The notes: generated by a model from the sequence alone, not told the origin. Numbered from the stretch's first letter, positions 8,883 to 18,791 are shown. The stretch: DNA of 44,243 nt from Clostridium liquoris (GCF_002995785.1 NZ_PVXO01000041.1:1-44243), one strand, 5' to 3'. Program-made: numbers and translations.

Positions 8883-9632
8883 ATGAGTATTATAGAGGTT
8901 AAGGACTTAGATTTATATTATGGCAGTATGCAGGCTTTGAAAAAAATAAATCTTAATATAGAGAAAAATGCAGTTACAGCGCTTATAGGACCTTCAGGCT
9001 GCGGTAAGTCAACCTTTTTAAGAACAGTAAATAGAATGAATGATCTTATTGAAGGAGTAAAAATTAAAGGAAATGTCTTCTTTGAAGGAAAGGATATATA
9101 TAAAGATTTTGATGAAATAGAACTAAGAAAAAGAATAGGCATGGTGTTTCAAAGACCTAACCCTTTTCCTATGTCCATATATGATAATATAGCTTACGGG
9201 CCTAGAATACATGGCTTAACAAATAAAAGCAAGCTAGATGAAATAGTAGAAAAAAGTCTACAGGGGGCAGCCCTTTGGGATGAAGTAAAGGATAGATTAA
9301 AGAAAAATGCATTAGGACTTTCTGGTGGACAACAGCAAAGACTTTGTATAGCTAGAACCCTTGCAGTGGAGCCAGAGATACTTCTAATGGATGAACCTAC
9401 TTCTGCCCTAGACCCTATATCCACTTCAAAGGTGGAAGAGCTTATGGATACATTAAAAGAAAAGTATACAGTTATAATTGTTACTCATAATATGCAGCAG
9501 GCAGGAAGAATATCAGATTATACTGCATTTTTCCTCAATGGTGAAGTTATTGAATTCGGGAAAACAGAGGATATATTCTATAAACCTAGAGATAAAAGAA
9601 CGGAAGATTATATTACAGGAAGATTTGGTTAA
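8883..9632 (+). CDS. pstB: Phosphate ABC transporter ATP-binding protein PstB
   Basis: Cytoplasmic ATPase of the Pst transporter, 249 residues, which is the family length. Walker A is GPSGCGKST (36-44), the ABC signature is LSGGQQQRL, and Walker B is [13 protein letters not shown] followed by the switch His in VTHNMQQ. The PstB-specific stretch [14 protein letters not shown] is also present. The start ATG 8883 has an AGGGAGGA site. phoU follows after about 50 bp. Confidence 0.97.
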   Translation: MSIIEVKDLDLYYGSMQALKKINLNIEKNAVTALIGPSGCGKSTFLRTVNRMNDLIEGVKIKGNVFFEGKDIYKDFDEIELRKRIGMVFQRPNPFPMSIYDNIAYGPRIHGLTNKSKLDEIVEKSLQGAALWDEVKDRLKKNALGLSGGQQQRLCIARTLAVEPEILLMDEPTSALDPISTSKVEELMDTLKEKYTVIIVTHNMQQAGRISDYTAFFLNGEVIEFGKTEDIFYKPRDKRTEDYITGRFG

Positions 9633-9684
9633 TGCTATAATAAATTTATAAAGGGTATTATAAATAATAAAAGAGGTGATTTTT

Positions 9685-10341
9685 ATGTCAAGAAGTACTT
9701 TCGATTTACATCTAGAGGCATTGCACAACTATGTACTAAGAATGGGAAGTATTGTAGAAAAACAAATTCACGATTCAACAGAAGCTCTCATCACACATAA
9801 TGTAAAATTAGCCCAAAAGGTAATAAAAGATGATGATTTAGTGGATAATTTGGAAAAGGAAATAGAGGATAGATGTATAAAACTTATTGCTACAGAGCAG
9901 CCTTTAGCCAAGGATTTAAGAATGATATTTACTGCCACTAAAATTATAACAGATTTGGAGAGAATGGCAGACCATGCTGTGGATATTGCTAAAATTGGTA
10001 TAATGCTAAAGGATGAAAAGTTTATTAAACCATTGATAGATATACCTAAAATGTCAGGCTTGGTAAAGGACATGATAAGAGAAGGTTTAGATGCATATGT
10101 AGAGGGTAATGTGGATAAGGCATATTCAGTATGCAAAAAAGATGATGAAATAGATGCTATATATCGTGGGGTTTTCAAGGAAATGCTGCCTATTATGGCC
10201 AATGACCAAAGCACAATTAATCAAGCAACTCAATTTTTATTTATCTGCAAATACTTAGAAAGAGTGGCAGACCATGTAACCAATATATGTGAGTGGACAA
10301 TTTATTTAGTTACAGGAGAGATTATGGATTTGAATGAATAG
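9685..10341 (+). CDS. phoU: Phosphate uptake regulator PhoU
   Basis: All-helical protein of two PhoU repeats that represses the Pho response when phosphate is plentiful, linking PstSCAB to PhoR. It starts MSRSTFDLHLEALHNYVLRMG, and each repeat has the metal-coordinating D/E pattern (DLERMADHAVDIAK, YLERVADHVTNI). ATG 9685 is preferred because AGAGGTGA (9672-9679) is its ribosome binding site; the in-frame GTG at 9676 lies inside that site. Length is 218 residues. It is last in the pst operon. Confidence 0.94.
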   Translation: MSRSTFDLHLEALHNYVLRMGSIVEKQIHDSTEALITHNVKLAQKVIKDDDLVDNLEKEIEDRCIKLIATEQPLAKDLRMIFTATKIITDLERMADHAVDIAKIGIMLKDEKFIKPLIDIPKMSGLVKDMIREGLDAYVEGNVDKAYSVCKKDDEIDAIYRGVFKEMLPIMANDQSTINQATQFLFICKYLERVADHVTNICEWTIYLVTGEIMDLNE

Positions 10342-10382
10342 AAGCTTAATTAACAATTGAAAATTAAAATTAAATTTTATGG

Positions 10383-10440
10383 GATAAAATGCAATATAAA
10401 GGCTTATATCTTATTTAGGATATAGACCTCATTTTATTTC
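10383..10440 (+). terminator. Probable terminator after phoU
   Basis: Nested imperfect hairpin: ATAAAATG pairs with CATTTTAT on the outside and GGCTTATATC pairs with GATATAGACC inside. A T-rich stretch lies at the 3' side. It is less regular than other terminators here. Confidence 0.5.
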
Positions 10441-10513
10441 ATGACCTATAAGTATAATGTATATAATAAGATATAATAATCAAAACTTAGACATTTTATA
10501 CTATAATTTTATG

Positions 10514-10542
10514 TTCAAAATTGTCGTAATATATGATATACT
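10514..10542 (+). promoter_or_regulatory. Candidate sigma-A promoter for the DUF47-pit pair
   Basis: TTCAAA (10514-10519), a 17-bp spacer and TATACT (10537-10542), followed about 30 bp later by the AGGAGG site of the DUF47 gene. It suggests that low-affinity phosphate transport is transcribed separately from pst. Confidence 0.5.
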
Positions 10543-10582
10543 TTTAAAGGTAATAAAAAATCTATGCTTTAGGAGGAATAAA

Positions 10583-11206
10583 ATGTTTAAAAAGCCCCAA
10601 AAGGAAGATAAATTTTTTGAATTATTTGATAAGGTTGCAGAAACATCTTTAAAGGCAGCAACTATGTTAGATGAACTTTTAAATGATTTAAGCCATAGTG
10701 AGGAAAAACTTAAGGAGCTAAAGGATGTGGAGCATGAAGGAGATAATCTTCAGCATCAAATACTTGAGCAACTAAACCAAACTTTTTTAACTCCATTTGA
10801 TAGAGAAGACATATACACAATAGCTAAATATATGGATGATATTATTGATTATATAGAATCAACAGCAAGCCGATTTGTTATGTTTAATGTAAATTATTCT
10901 ACGGATGAGGCTAAAAGCTTAGGAAAGATGATTTTAGGATGCTGCAAAGAATTAATAGCATTAATGAAAGAATTTAGAAACATGAAAGAGAATAAAGATC
11001 TTAAAAAATCAATAATTGAAATAAATAGACTTGAAACTGAAGGAGATAAGGTTTCTAGGGGCGCAATTAGAAACATATTTAATGGCAACATAGAAGTCCT
11101 TGAGGTTATAAAGTGGAGAGAGATATACCAATTCTTAGAAGATACATTAGATGTTTGCGAAGATGTAGCAAATGTTGTTGAAGGGGTAGTTATGAAAAAT
11201 GCTTAA
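10583..11206 (+). CDS. DUF47 (PhoU-like) accessory protein of the Pit transporter
   Basis: Helical PhoU-like protein of 207 residues in the DUF47/TIGR00153 family, nearly always encoded next to a PiT phosphate permease and thought to modulate it. Typical stretches are LKDVEHEGDNLQHQILEQLNQ and TPFDREDIYTIAKYMDDIID. The start at ATG 10583 follows AGGAGG at 10571; an in-frame opening further upstream (from 10457) has no family similarity and was rejected. The pit gene begins eight bases before this stop, so the two are translationally coupled. Confidence 0.9.
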   Translation: MFKKPQKEDKFFELFDKVAETSLKAATMLDELLNDLSHSEEKLKELKDVEHEGDNLQHQILEQLNQTFLTPFDREDIYTIAKYMDDIIDYIESTASRFVMFNVNYSTDEAKSLGKMILGCCKELIALMKEFRNMKENKDLKKSIIEINRLETEGDKVSRGAIRNIFNGNIEVLEVIKWREIYQFLEDTLDVCEDVANVVEGVVMKNA

Positions 11207-12197
11207 TGGTAGTTTAGAATTAACAATAGCAATAGTTATTATAGCTTTAATTTTTGATTTTTTTAATGGATTCCATGACAGTGCTAATGCTATAGCTACA
11301 TCTGTATCTACAAGAGTTCTTACAATGAAAGAAGCAGTTTTAATGTCTGCATTTTTTAATTTTCTAGGAGCCTTTATGAATGTTAAAGTTGCAGAGACCA
11401 TAGGCAAAGGTTTAATAGCCCCTACTAGCATTACTCAATACGTAGTTATAGCAGGACTATTAGCAGCAGTTATATGGAATATAATAACTTGGTATTATGG
11501 AATTCCCAGCAGTTCCTCCCATGCATTAATAGGTGGACTTATAGGAGCGGCAATTACTTTTTCTAAAAGTATTTCAGTAATATACTGGGCGAACTTTTTT
11601 TGGAAAGTAGTATTATGGTTATTCTTATCCCCAATTATAGGATTTATTATGGGTTATATTTTTATGAAGATATTAAATTATCTATTGAAAGATAAAAAAC
11701 CATCTTGGGTAACTAGATTTTTCTCTAAGGCTCAAATAGCCTCAGCTATGCTTATGGCATTGAACCATGGTGGAAACGATGCGCAAAAATCCATGGGAGT
11801 TATAACCATGGCTCTTGTCAGTGCAGGAGTTATATCACAGTTTAGTATACCTCTATGGGTAAAAATTGGCTGTGCAACGGCTATGGCTATAGGAACTATG
11901 ACAGGTGGTAAAAAGATTATAAAGACTATGGGACATAATATGGCAAAACTTGCACCGGTAAATGGTTTTGCAGCAGAAACAGGAGCGGCACTTGTAATAT
12001 TTATAGCTACAATGTTTAAAGCACCAGTAAGCACTACCCATATTATTTCAACTTCAATTATGGGTGTAGCGGCATCTAATAGAATGTCCTCAGTAAGATG
12101 GATATTAGCAAAGAATATTGTACAAGCTTGGGTTATAACTATTCCAGTTTGTGCGGTGATTGCAGCTATTGTAGCTTCTATAATTAGGATAGCTTAA
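11199..12197 (+). CDS. pit: PiT-family low-affinity inorganic phosphate transporter
   Basis: Inorganic phosphate permease driven by cation symport, 332 residues with about ten membrane helices. The duplicated PiT signature is visible: NGFHDSANAIATSVSTR at the N-terminus and NHGGNDAQKSMGVI in the second half. PSSSSHALIGGL and STTHIISTS are the family's Ser-rich loops. It overlaps DUF47 by 8 bp. With pstSCAB nearby, this segment carries both high- and low-affinity phosphate uptake. Confidence 0.93.
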   Translation: MLNGSLELTIAIVIIALIFDFFNGFHDSANAIATSVSTRVLTMKEAVLMSAFFNFLGAFMNVKVAETIGKGLIAPTSITQYVVIAGLLAAVIWNIITWYYGIPSSSSHALIGGLIGAAITFSKSISVIYWANFFWKVVLWLFLSPIIGFIMGYIFMKILNYLLKDKKPSWVTRFFSKAQIASAMLMALNHGGNDAQKSMGVITMALVSAGVISQFSIPLWVKIGCATAMAIGTMTGGKKIIKTMGHNMAKLAPVNGFAAETGAALVIFIATMFKAPVSTTHIISTSIMGVAASNRMSSVRWILAKNIVQAWVITIPVCAVIAAIVASIIRIA

Positions 12198-12229
12198 AAA
12201 ACAACTCCTTTTAGGGAGTGTTTTTTTTA
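12196..12229 (+). terminator. Terminator after pit
   Basis: The ACTCC/GGAGT stem is flanked by A and T tracts (AAAAAACA before, GTTTTTTTT after). It closes the phosphate block. Confidence 0.88.
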
Positions 12230-12356
12230 TAGAGAATAGATTACAGAACATAGTACTTTTTTCTAAGTAATTGACTAAATAATAAGATTAATGTAATATA
12301 ACTAAAGGCAGATATTGAATTTTTTAGTTATAAAGTATAAGGTAGGAGTTGAATAT

Positions 12357-13670
12357 ATGAAAAATATAATATCTAAAGTACTACCTAATGGCTTAGGAGA
12401 AGAGGTAGGCATAGAAGTAGGGGATATACTTCTTACTATTAATGGAGAAGAAATAAAGGATATATTAGACTATAAATTTCTAATGGCAGATGAATATATA
12501 AATATTGAAATACAAAAAACTGATGGTGAGATATGGGAAATAGAGATTGAAAAGGATTATGAAGAGGGCTTAGGAGTGGAATTTCAAAAATCCATCATGG
12601 ATGAGGCTAAAAGTTGTCATAATAAATGTATATTTTGCTTTATAGATCAACTTCCAAAAGGTATGAGAGAATCCTTATATTTTAAGGATGATGATTCAAG
12701 ATTATCCTTTTTACAAGGAAACTTTGTAACCTTAACTAATATGAAGGACGAAGATATAGATAGAATAATTAAATATAGAATAAGTCCAATAAATGTATCT
12801 GTTCACACTACAAATCCAGAACTAAGAAAACAAATGCTAAATAACAGATTTGCAGGAGATATATATGAAAGATTAATAAAGCTTAGTAAAGCTTCTATAA
12901 GCATTAACTGTCAAGTGGTATTATGCCCTGGAATAAATGATGGTGAGGAACTTATAAAAACTGTAGAGGATTTATATAAACTTTATCCTAGTATTGAAAA
13001 TGTAGCCGTAGTTCCTGTAGGAATTACTAAATACAGAGAAGGACTTTTCAATTTTAAGCTCTTTGACAAAGAAAGTGCATCCAGAGAAATAGAAAATATA
13101 AAGGCTCTCCAAGATAAATATATTAAAGAAATAGGAATTCCTTTTGTAAGACTTTCCGATGAATTTTATGTTACTGCAGGAGCTAAAATACCTGCAAGTG
13201 AATTTTATGAGGATTTCAATCAGTTAGAAGATGGAGTAGGCATGATAAGAATTTTTAGAGACAATATAGATAAAGATTTGGAAAGACTTGCAAGAAATAA
13301 AAGAGGTAAATTTACCATGATCACTGGTAAAAGTGCCTATGAAGAAGTATTTGCTGCGTCTAAAAAAATAGAAAATGTGAATAATAAAATAGAAATATAT
13401 GTAGCAAAAATTATAAATAACTTTTTTGGGGACACTATCACTGTAGCAGGATTAATAACTGGTAAAGACATTATGGAACAGTTAGAAAAACACCAAGTGG
13501 GAGATTATATTATTATACCTAAAAATATGTTAAGATCAGGTGATACAGTATTTTTAGATGATATTACTATAGAAGATTTAGAAAAGCATTATGATAAAAA
13601 AATTATTGTCTGTGAATACACAGGTGAAGATCTTATTGAACTAATAAATAAGTATAGTAAGGAGGAATAA
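12357..13670 (+). CDS. DUF512 family protein with PDZ-like and radical-SAM-like domains
   Basis: Protein of 437 residues. A PDZ-like domain at about 1-65 (VLPNGLGEEVGIEVGDILLTINGE) precedes a cysteine cluster CHNKCIFCFIDQLP, which resembles a radical-SAM iron-sulfur motif (CX3CX2C), and a C-terminal DUF512 domain. Members are conserved next to der in many Clostridia; function is not known. ATG 12357 is chosen because GTAGGAG lies 9 bp upstream and it begins with the PDZ sequence, not the longer in-frame opening at 12315. It is followed by der after 3 bp. Confidence 0.87.
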   Translation: MKNIISKVLPNGLGEEVGIEVGDILLTINGEEIKDILDYKFLMADEYINIEIQKTDGEIWEIEIEKDYEEGLGVEFQKSIMDEAKSCHNKCIFCFIDQLPKGMRESLYFKDDDSRLSFLQGNFVTLTNMKDEDIDRIIKYRISPINVSVHTTNPELRKQMLNNRFAGDIYERLIKLSKASISINCQVVLCPGINDGEELIKTVEDLYKLYPSIENVAVVPVGITKYREGLFNFKLFDKESASREIENIKALQDKYIKEIGIPFVRLSDEFYVTAGAKIPASEFYEDFNQLEDGVGMIRIFRDNIDKDLERLARNKRGKFTMITGKSAYEEVFAASKKIENVNNKIEIYVAKIINNFFGDTITVAGLITGKDIMEQLEKHQVGDYIIIPKNMLRSGDTVFLDDITIEDLEKHYDKKIIVCEYTGEDLIELINKYSKEE

Positions 13671-13673
13671 CAA

Positions 13674-14993
13674 ATGGCAAAACCAATAGTAGCAATTGTA
13701 GGAAGACCTAATGTAGGTAAGTCCACATTATTTAATAAATTAGCTGGGAAAAGAATTTCCATAGTAGAAGATACACCAGGGGTAACAAGGGACAGGATAT
13801 ATGCTGAGGCAGAATGGTTAAAGTATAACTTTACTATAATAGATACAGGTGGTATTGAACCAGAAAGCGATGATATAATAGTATCTCAAATGAGAAGACA
13901 GGCACAGATTGCTATAGAAACTGCAGATGTTATTTTATTCTTAGTTGATGGTAAAGATGGAATAACTCCAGCGGATAGTGAAGTTGCTTTAATGCTTAGA
14001 AAGAGTAAAAAACCAGTGGTTTTAGTAGTAAATAAAGTAGATAGACTTAATGAAGAAGACAATGCTTATGAATTCTATAACTTAGGTATTGGAGATCCTG
14101 TTGCCATATCAGCTACACAGGCTTTAGGACTTGGAGACATGCTTGATAGATTAGTAGAACATTTTGATGAAGTTATGCTAGGTGAAGAAGATGATGAATA
14201 TATTAGAATAGCTTTTGTAGGAAGACCAAATGTAGGAAAGTCCTCCTTAATAAATAAGCTTTTAGGAGAAGAAAGAAATATAGTAAGCGATATTCCTGGA
14301 ACTACAAGAGATGCAGTAGACAGTTACCTGGAAACAGAGGAAGGTAAATTTATATTAGTAGATACAGCGGGTATAAGAAGAAAAGCAAAAATTAAAGATG
14401 AAATAGAAAGATATAGTGTGGTTAGAACTTATGCAGCCATCGAAAGAGCTGATTTATGTATACTAATTATAGATGCTAAATCAGGTATTAGTGAGCAGGA
14501 TAAAAAGATCATAGGCTATGCTCACGAAATGAGTAAAGCTATAATGGTTGTAGTTAATAAGTGGGACTTAATTGAAAAAGAAACAAATACCATGAATAAA
14601 TTTAAAAAGGATTTACAATGTGAATTAAGCTTTATGTCCTATGCTCCATATCTATTTATATCAGCTAAAACTGGTCAAAGGGTACATAAAGTATTGGAAT
14701 TAGCTAAACAGTGCTATGATAATTACAATAAGCGTATAAAAACTGGAGTATTAAATGATGTTATCAGTAAAGCTGTTATGATGAAAGAACCACCAGTAGT
14801 GGCTTTAACAAGACTTAAAATATACTATGTAACTCAAATTGGAACTAAGCCTCCAACTTTTGTGTTCTTTGTAAATAATCCAGAGGCTCTGCACTTTTCT
14901 TATGAAAGATATTTAGAAAATCAATTAAGAGAAAGCTTCGATTTCTCAGGTACAGGTATTAAGATGGAATTTAGGGAAAGGAAGGATAGGTAA
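13674..14993 (+). CDS. der: Ribosome-assembly GTPase Der (EngA)
   Basis: Double-GTPase needed for 50S subunit maturation, 439 residues. Two G domains are visible: [16 protein letters not shown] at about 10, and [16 protein letters not shown] at about 180. Each has its own DTGG/DTAG, NKVD and NKWD motifs. A C-terminal KH-like domain ends near [15 protein letters not shown]. The stop overlaps the gpsA start (TAATG), an arrangement that is widespread in Firmicutes. Confidence 0.97.
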   Translation: MAKPIVAIVGRPNVGKSTLFNKLAGKRISIVEDTPGVTRDRIYAEAEWLKYNFTIIDTGGIEPESDDIIVSQMRRQAQIAIETADVILFLVDGKDGITPADSEVALMLRKSKKPVVLVVNKVDRLNEEDNAYEFYNLGIGDPVAISATQALGLGDMLDRLVEHFDEVMLGEEDDEYIRIAFVGRPNVGKSSLINKLLGEERNIVSDIPGTTRDAVDSYLETEEGKFILVDTAGIRRKAKIKDEIERYSVVRTYAAIERADLCILIIDAKSGISEQDKKIIGYAHEMSKAIMVVVNKWDLIEKETNTMNKFKKDLQCELSFMSYAPYLFISAKTGQRVHKVLELAKQCYDNYNKRIKTGVLNDVISKAVMMKEPPVVALTRLKIYYVTQIGTKPPTFVFFVNNPEALHFSYERYLENQLRESFDFSGTGIKMEFRERKDR

Positions 14994-15991
14994 TGGAGGA
15001 GAAAATCACCTTCATTGGTGGGGGAAGCTTTGGAACAGCATTAGGAATAATGCTTGGTAAAAAAGGATTTAAGATAAGCATTTGGGACAGAAGCACATCT
15101 GTAGTAGAAGATATCAATGTAAAGCGTGAAAATATAAAATATGTACCTAATGTAGTGATTCCAGCTAATATAACTGCATTTAATGATATAAAAGAGGCCA
15201 TAGGGGATAATAGATATGTAGTACTTTCTGTACCTTCCCATGTTATAAGGAAAATATGTAAGAATATAAAACCTTTTATACATAAGGATACAGTAATAGT
15301 AACCATAGCAAAAGGTATAGAAGAGGAAACAGGGGAAAGACTTTCACAGGTTATTAAGGAGGAATTGCCCAATAATCCAGTGGTAGTCCTCTCAGGGCCT
15401 AGTCATGCAGAGGAAGTTGCTCAGGATATGCCAACTACCGTGGTGGTAAGTTCTGAAAAAATGGAATATGCCGAGGAAATACAAGAATTATTCATGACCA
15501 GTAAATTTAGAGTATATACCAATGATGATATTATTGGAGTAGAAATAGGTGGCGCGGTGAAAAACATAATTGCACTGGCTGCAGGAATATCTGATGGTAT
15601 TGGCTACGGTGATAATGCAAAAGCAGCATTAATGACTAGAGGAATGAGGGAAATTATAAGAATTGGTGAAGCTATGGGGGGTAAAAAAGAGACTTTTTCA
15701 GGGCTCACAGGTATGGGGGATTTAATAGTTACCTGTACTAGTATGCATAGCAGAAACAGGAGAGCTGGTATTTTAATAGGCAAAGGAGCCTCCAGCGAAG
15801 AAGCTATAAAAGAAATTGGTATGGTGGTAGAGGGAATAAGAGCTTGCAAGGCTTTCTATGAATTAAAAGAAAAATTACAAGTATCCATGCCCATAACAGA
15901 TGTTTTATATAAGGTACTCTTTGAAGGAAAAGATCCTAAATATGGAGTATATGAGTTGATGACAAGAGATAAAAAGAGCGAAATACACTAG
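14993..15991 (+). CDS. gpsA: NAD(P)H-dependent glycerol-3-phosphate dehydrogenase
   Basis: Reduces dihydroxyacetone phosphate to sn-glycerol-3-phosphate for phospholipid synthesis. The Rossmann motif [10 protein letters not shown] lies at the N-terminus and the catalytic region shows [19 protein letters not shown] and [13 protein letters not shown]. Length is 332 residues, as expected. It is translationally coupled to der and followed by a strong terminator. Confidence 0.96.
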   Translation: MEEKITFIGGGSFGTALGIMLGKKGFKISIWDRSTSVVEDINVKRENIKYVPNVVIPANITAFNDIKEAIGDNRYVVLSVPSHVIRKICKNIKPFIHKDTVIVTIAKGIEEETGERLSQVIKEELPNNPVVVLSGPSHAEEVAQDMPTTVVVSSEKMEYAEEIQELFMTSKFRVYTNDDIIGVEIGGAVKNIIALAAGISDGIGYGDNAKAALMTRGMREIIRIGEAMGGKKETFSGLTGMGDLIVTCTSMHSRNRRAGILIGKGASSEEAIKEIGMVVEGIRACKAFYELKEKLQVSMPITDVLYKVLFEGKDPKYGVYELMTRDKKSEIH

Positions 15992-15992
15992 T

Positions 15993-16035
15993 AAAAAAGC
16001 GAGTATGAATTGTTATAATTTATACTCGCTTTTTT
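15993..16035 (+). terminator. Terminator after gpsA
   Basis: 14-bp perfect stem, AAAAAAGCGAGTAT with ATACTCGCTTTTTT; the A and T tracts make it bidirectional. Confidence 0.93.
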
Positions 16036-16085
16036 CAGAGTATAAAGTATAGATTTATTCTTTATTCTTTGTCATTTATTATTTA

Positions 16086-16108
16086 AAAAAGTTGTGTGAC
16101 AACTTTTT
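16086..16108 (+). terminator. Second hairpin between gpsA and spoIVA
   Basis: AAAAAGTTGT pairs with ACAACTTTTT around a GTG loop. It is small, terminator-like and sits shortly before the spoIVA promoter region. Confidence 0.55.
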
Positions 16109-16181
16109 ATTAGTAATATTTCAAAGGATTTAAAAATATATATATAGTGTTAATATTAGAATTATGGGAGGATATATTATC

Positions 16182-17660
16182 TTGGAAAATTTTGATATAT
16201 ACAAGGATATAGCAGAAAGAACACAAGGGGATATTTATGTTGGTGTTGTAGGACCAGTTAGAACAGGTAAGTCTACCTTTATTAAAAAATTCATGGAACT
16301 TATGGTAATTCCTAATATTGATAATGATTTTAAGAAAAAAAGAGCTCAAGACGAATTACCACAAAGCTCCTCCGGAAAATCAATTCATACCACGGAACCT
16401 AAATTTGTGCCTAATGAAGCTGTAGAAATTATGTTAAAAGAGGGAGCAAAGTTTAAGGTTAGAATGGTAGATTGTGTAGGCTATATAGTAAAAAGTGCTT
16501 CAGGATACATGGATGGAGAAAAAGCTAAAATGGTTACAACTCCATGGTATGATTATGAAATCCCCTTTGAAGAAGCAGCTGAAATAGGAACAAAAAAAGT
16601 TATAAATGAACACTCCACCATAGGTTTACTTGTAACAACAGATGGAACTATTACAGATATACCTAGAGAAGACTATGTAGAAACAGAGGAAAGAGTAGTA
16701 AATGAGCTGAAGGATATAAACAAGCCTTTTATCATTATATTAAATTCTAGAAATGCTTATGATCCTAAAACCATAGAATTAAGAAAAGAATTAGAAGAAA
16801 AGTATGATGTTCCAGTACAGGCAATTGATGTACTTAATATGAAAGAAGAAGATATAACAAATGTGTTTAATAGAGTACTTAAAGAATTCCCAGTTAAAGA
16901 AATTAACATAGATATGCCTGAGTGGATAGAAAAATTGAGCGGAGATCATTGGCTAAAGATAAATTTTTTAAATTTGGTAAAAGAAATGTGCAAAAACATA
17001 TACAAGGTAAGAGATATAAATAAGACTTTAGATAGTTTCAAGGAATTCGAATTCCTAGGACCCACCACACTAAATGAAATGAACATGGGAGAGGGAACTG
17101 CAAGGGTAAATCTACTGCCTAAATCAGGTTTATTCTATAAGATTTTAGGAGAAATCTGCAATAGGGAAATAAAAGACGAAAATGAGCTTATGGCTATAAT
17201 GGAAGATATGAATACTGCAAAAGTGGAATATGATAAGGTAGCCCAGGCACTAAAAGATGTTAAAGAAACAGGCTACGGATTAGTACCTCCTCAATTAACT
17301 GAAATGAGATTAGAGGAACCTGAAATTGTAAAGCAAGGCAATAGGCGTGGCGTAAAATTAAAGGCTAGTGCGCCATCATTACATTTTATAAAAGCGGATA
17401 TAGAGACAGAAATTTCACCTATCATGGGCACAGAAAAGGAAAGCGAAGAATTAGTAAATTCCTTATTAGAGCAATTTGAAAATGATCCATCTAAGATATG
17501 GCAGAGTAACATGTTTGGTAAGTCTCTTGAAATATTAGTAAAAGAAGGACTTCAAAACAAACTGTATAGAATGCCTGAAGATGTACAAGTAAAGATTCAA
17601 AAAACTCTACAAAAAATAATAAATGAGGGTAATGGTGGACTTATTTGCATTATTCTCTAA
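16182..17660 (+). CDS. spoIVA: SpoIVA, spore-coat basement-layer ATPase
   Basis: Mother-cell morphogenetic ATPase that polymerises on the forespore outer membrane and anchors the coat. The Walker A motif GPVRTGKST (about 24-32), the following FIKKFMELM and the ending NEGNGGLICIIL match the family. The start is TTG 16182: GGGAGGA (16166-16172) is its ribosome binding site, and the ATG at 16164 overlaps that site and adds residues absent in relatives. With TTG the protein has 492 residues, the same as in B. subtilis. Sigma-E control is expected but I could not define a convincing promoter. Confidence 0.95.
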   Translation: MENFDIYKDIAERTQGDIYVGVVGPVRTGKSTFIKKFMELMVIPNIDNDFKKKRAQDELPQSSSGKSIHTTEPKFVPNEAVEIMLKEGAKFKVRMVDCVGYIVKSASGYMDGEKAKMVTTPWYDYEIPFEEAAEIGTKKVINEHSTIGLLVTTDGTITDIPREDYVETEERVVNELKDINKPFIIILNSRNAYDPKTIELRKELEEKYDVPVQAIDVLNMKEEDITNVFNRVLKEFPVKEINIDMPEWIEKLSGDHWLKINFLNLVKEMCKNIYKVRDINKTLDSFKEFEFLGPTTLNEMNMGEGTARVNLLPKSGLFYKILGEICNREIKDENELMAIMEDMNTAKVEYDKVAQALKDVKETGYGLVPPQLTEMRLEEPEIVKQGNRRGVKLKASAPSLHFIKADIETEISPIMGTEKESEELVNSLLEQFENDPSKIWQSNMFGKSLEILVKEGLQNKLYRMPEDVQVKIQKTLQKIINEGNGGLICIIL

Positions 17661-17669
17661 ACATTATTC

Positions 17670-17710
17670 AAGCTTTATGCAGTATTTTTATAGACTACTG
17701 CATAAAGCTT
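17670..17710 (+). terminator. Strong hairpin after spoIVA
   Basis: Perfect 15-bp stem (AAGCTTTATGCAGTA with its complement), 11-base loop. The T-run is in the loop instead of after the stem, so it may stabilise the 3' end more than it terminates. Confidence 0.6.
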
Positions 17711-17722
17711 ATAAGCAATATA

Positions 17723-17750
17723 TTGATTTTATAGAAAATTATGATATACT
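17723..17750 (+). promoter_or_regulatory. Sigma-A promoter of the tRNA-Pro gene
   Basis: TTGATT (17723-17728), 16-bp spacer, TATACT (17745-17750). The predicted start lies about 5 bases before the mature tRNA. Confidence 0.7.
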
Positions 17751-17761
17751 AAATTTGTTAA

Positions 17762-17837
17762 CTGGGTATGGCGCAGATGGTAGCGTGCATGTATGGGGTG
17801 CATGAGGTCGCAAGTTCAAATCTTGTTACCCAGACCA
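17762..17837 (+). tRNA. tRNA-Pro (anticodon GGG)
   Basis: Full cloverleaf by hand folding. The acceptor CTGGGTA pairs with TACCCAG over 7 bp and has the bacterial proline identity C1-G72 with A73; CCA is encoded. The D stem is GCGC/GCGT and the anticodon stem CATGT/GCATG holds a 7-base loop with U33 and GGG at 34-36. The T arm GCAAG-TTCAAAT-CTTGT is regular. It stands alone between spoIVA and the accessory region, with its own promoter and terminator. Confidence 0.93.
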
Positions 17838-17846
17838 TAGAAATCA

Positions 17847-17880
17847 AGGGTTGTAGAAATACAGCTCTTTTATATTTTAA
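17847..17880 (+). terminator. Terminator of the tRNA-Pro gene
   Basis: AGGGTTGTA pairs with TACAGCTCT (two G-T pairs), loop GAAA, followed by a T-rich tail. Confidence 0.7.
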
Positions 17881-18026
17881 TTTAACGGGAGAAAATAGTA
17901 TCCCACAATATTCTACCTTTATAATATAATTAGGATTATCGGCTCTTATCAAGGAGACGGTTTTGTAGTATAGTGAAATGAAAACTAGAGGTATAAAAAG
18001 GGGGCTGTAATATTATGTAACATCGA

Positions 18027-18477
18027 ATGAAAACCCACCGACTTACTGAACAACAAATGGATCAACTGCTTGAGCGAGTACAAACCGGAAGTTTTGCGAC
18101 CCTTAACGCTGATGGTACACCATATATCACTCCAATGCACTTTTTGCACATGGGTTGCCAAAGGGTAAAAAGCTTGACAATATTGCCCATGACCCACGAA
18201 TAGAGTTTTCTGTTTATGAAATGGATAAATTATTGCTGAATTCTGATGGAAATCCATGTGATACAAATACAAAATATGAAAGTGTCATTATTTCCGGTAC
18301 TGCAAAACTTGTTGATGATATTAATGAAAAAGAAGTTATACTGAAAAACTGAAAAAAATCATGGAAAAATACACACCTCATTTAGCAAGTAAGAAACTCC
18401 CCATTAACATGGTTAAAGGTACGGCGGTAATACAAATTGATATAACGGAAATCACCGGGAAATACTATTCGGAGTAA
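18027..18477 (+). pseudogene. Decayed pyridoxamine 5'-phosphate oxidase-like flavoprotein gene
   Basis: The first frame reads MKTHRLTEQQMDQLLERV then GSFATLNADGTPYITPMHF, the start of the split-barrel FMN-binding PNPOx-like family. Near 18143 the frame changes to GLPKGKKLDNIAHDPRIEFS, and the dozen or so residues normally found between these blocks are missing, so there is an internal deletion as well as a frameshift. A second frameshift near 18347 leads into KKIMEKYTPHLASKKLPINM and the natural end KYYSE. At least three frames are needed to restore one protein, so it should be inactive. Confidence 0.8.
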
Positions 18478-18791
18478 CAAGTGGAGTTTAAGTGCAAGTC
18501 ATAGCATTAGAATAGCAAAAGATGAGAGAAAGGAATAAGGCTTTGTGTAAAATAGTTTTACATAAAGTCTTATTTATTTTGTGGGGAAGTATGGAAGTAA
18601 TATGTGATAACTGTAAAAGAGATCTTCAGGTATAAAGCTTAAAAAACTGTAGTTTTAAGGTAGTAAATTTTTAAAAACACCAAAATTCATCAAAACTTGG
18701 CATTTATCTTTATAAATTCTTGTTAAAATAACTTATAAAGATAACATATTAGATTTTTCAAGTTAGTTTCGTAAACCTCCTACTTTTAGAC
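18478..18791. other. Non-coding stretch between PNPOx remnant and hsp20
   Basis: No convincing gene. It contains a terminator hairpin (18534-18578) and then AT-rich sequence with stop codons in all frames, leading to the hsp20 control region. Confidence 0.6.
18534..18578 (+). terminator. Terminator downstream of the PNPOx remnant
   Basis: AATAAGGCTTTGTGTAAAA pairs with TTTTACATAAAGTCTTATT around TAG, with a few G-T pairs, followed by TATTTTG. Confidence 0.75.

Noticed and set aside
12315-12356. Upstream start of the DUF512 gene
   Set aside because: No ribosome binding site and the extra residues are not part of the PDZ-like start; ATG 12357 has a proper site.
18590-18640. Tiny frame MEVICDNCKRDLQV
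   Set aside because: Only 14 codons without a clear ribosome binding site; the CxxC pair is suggestive but not enough.
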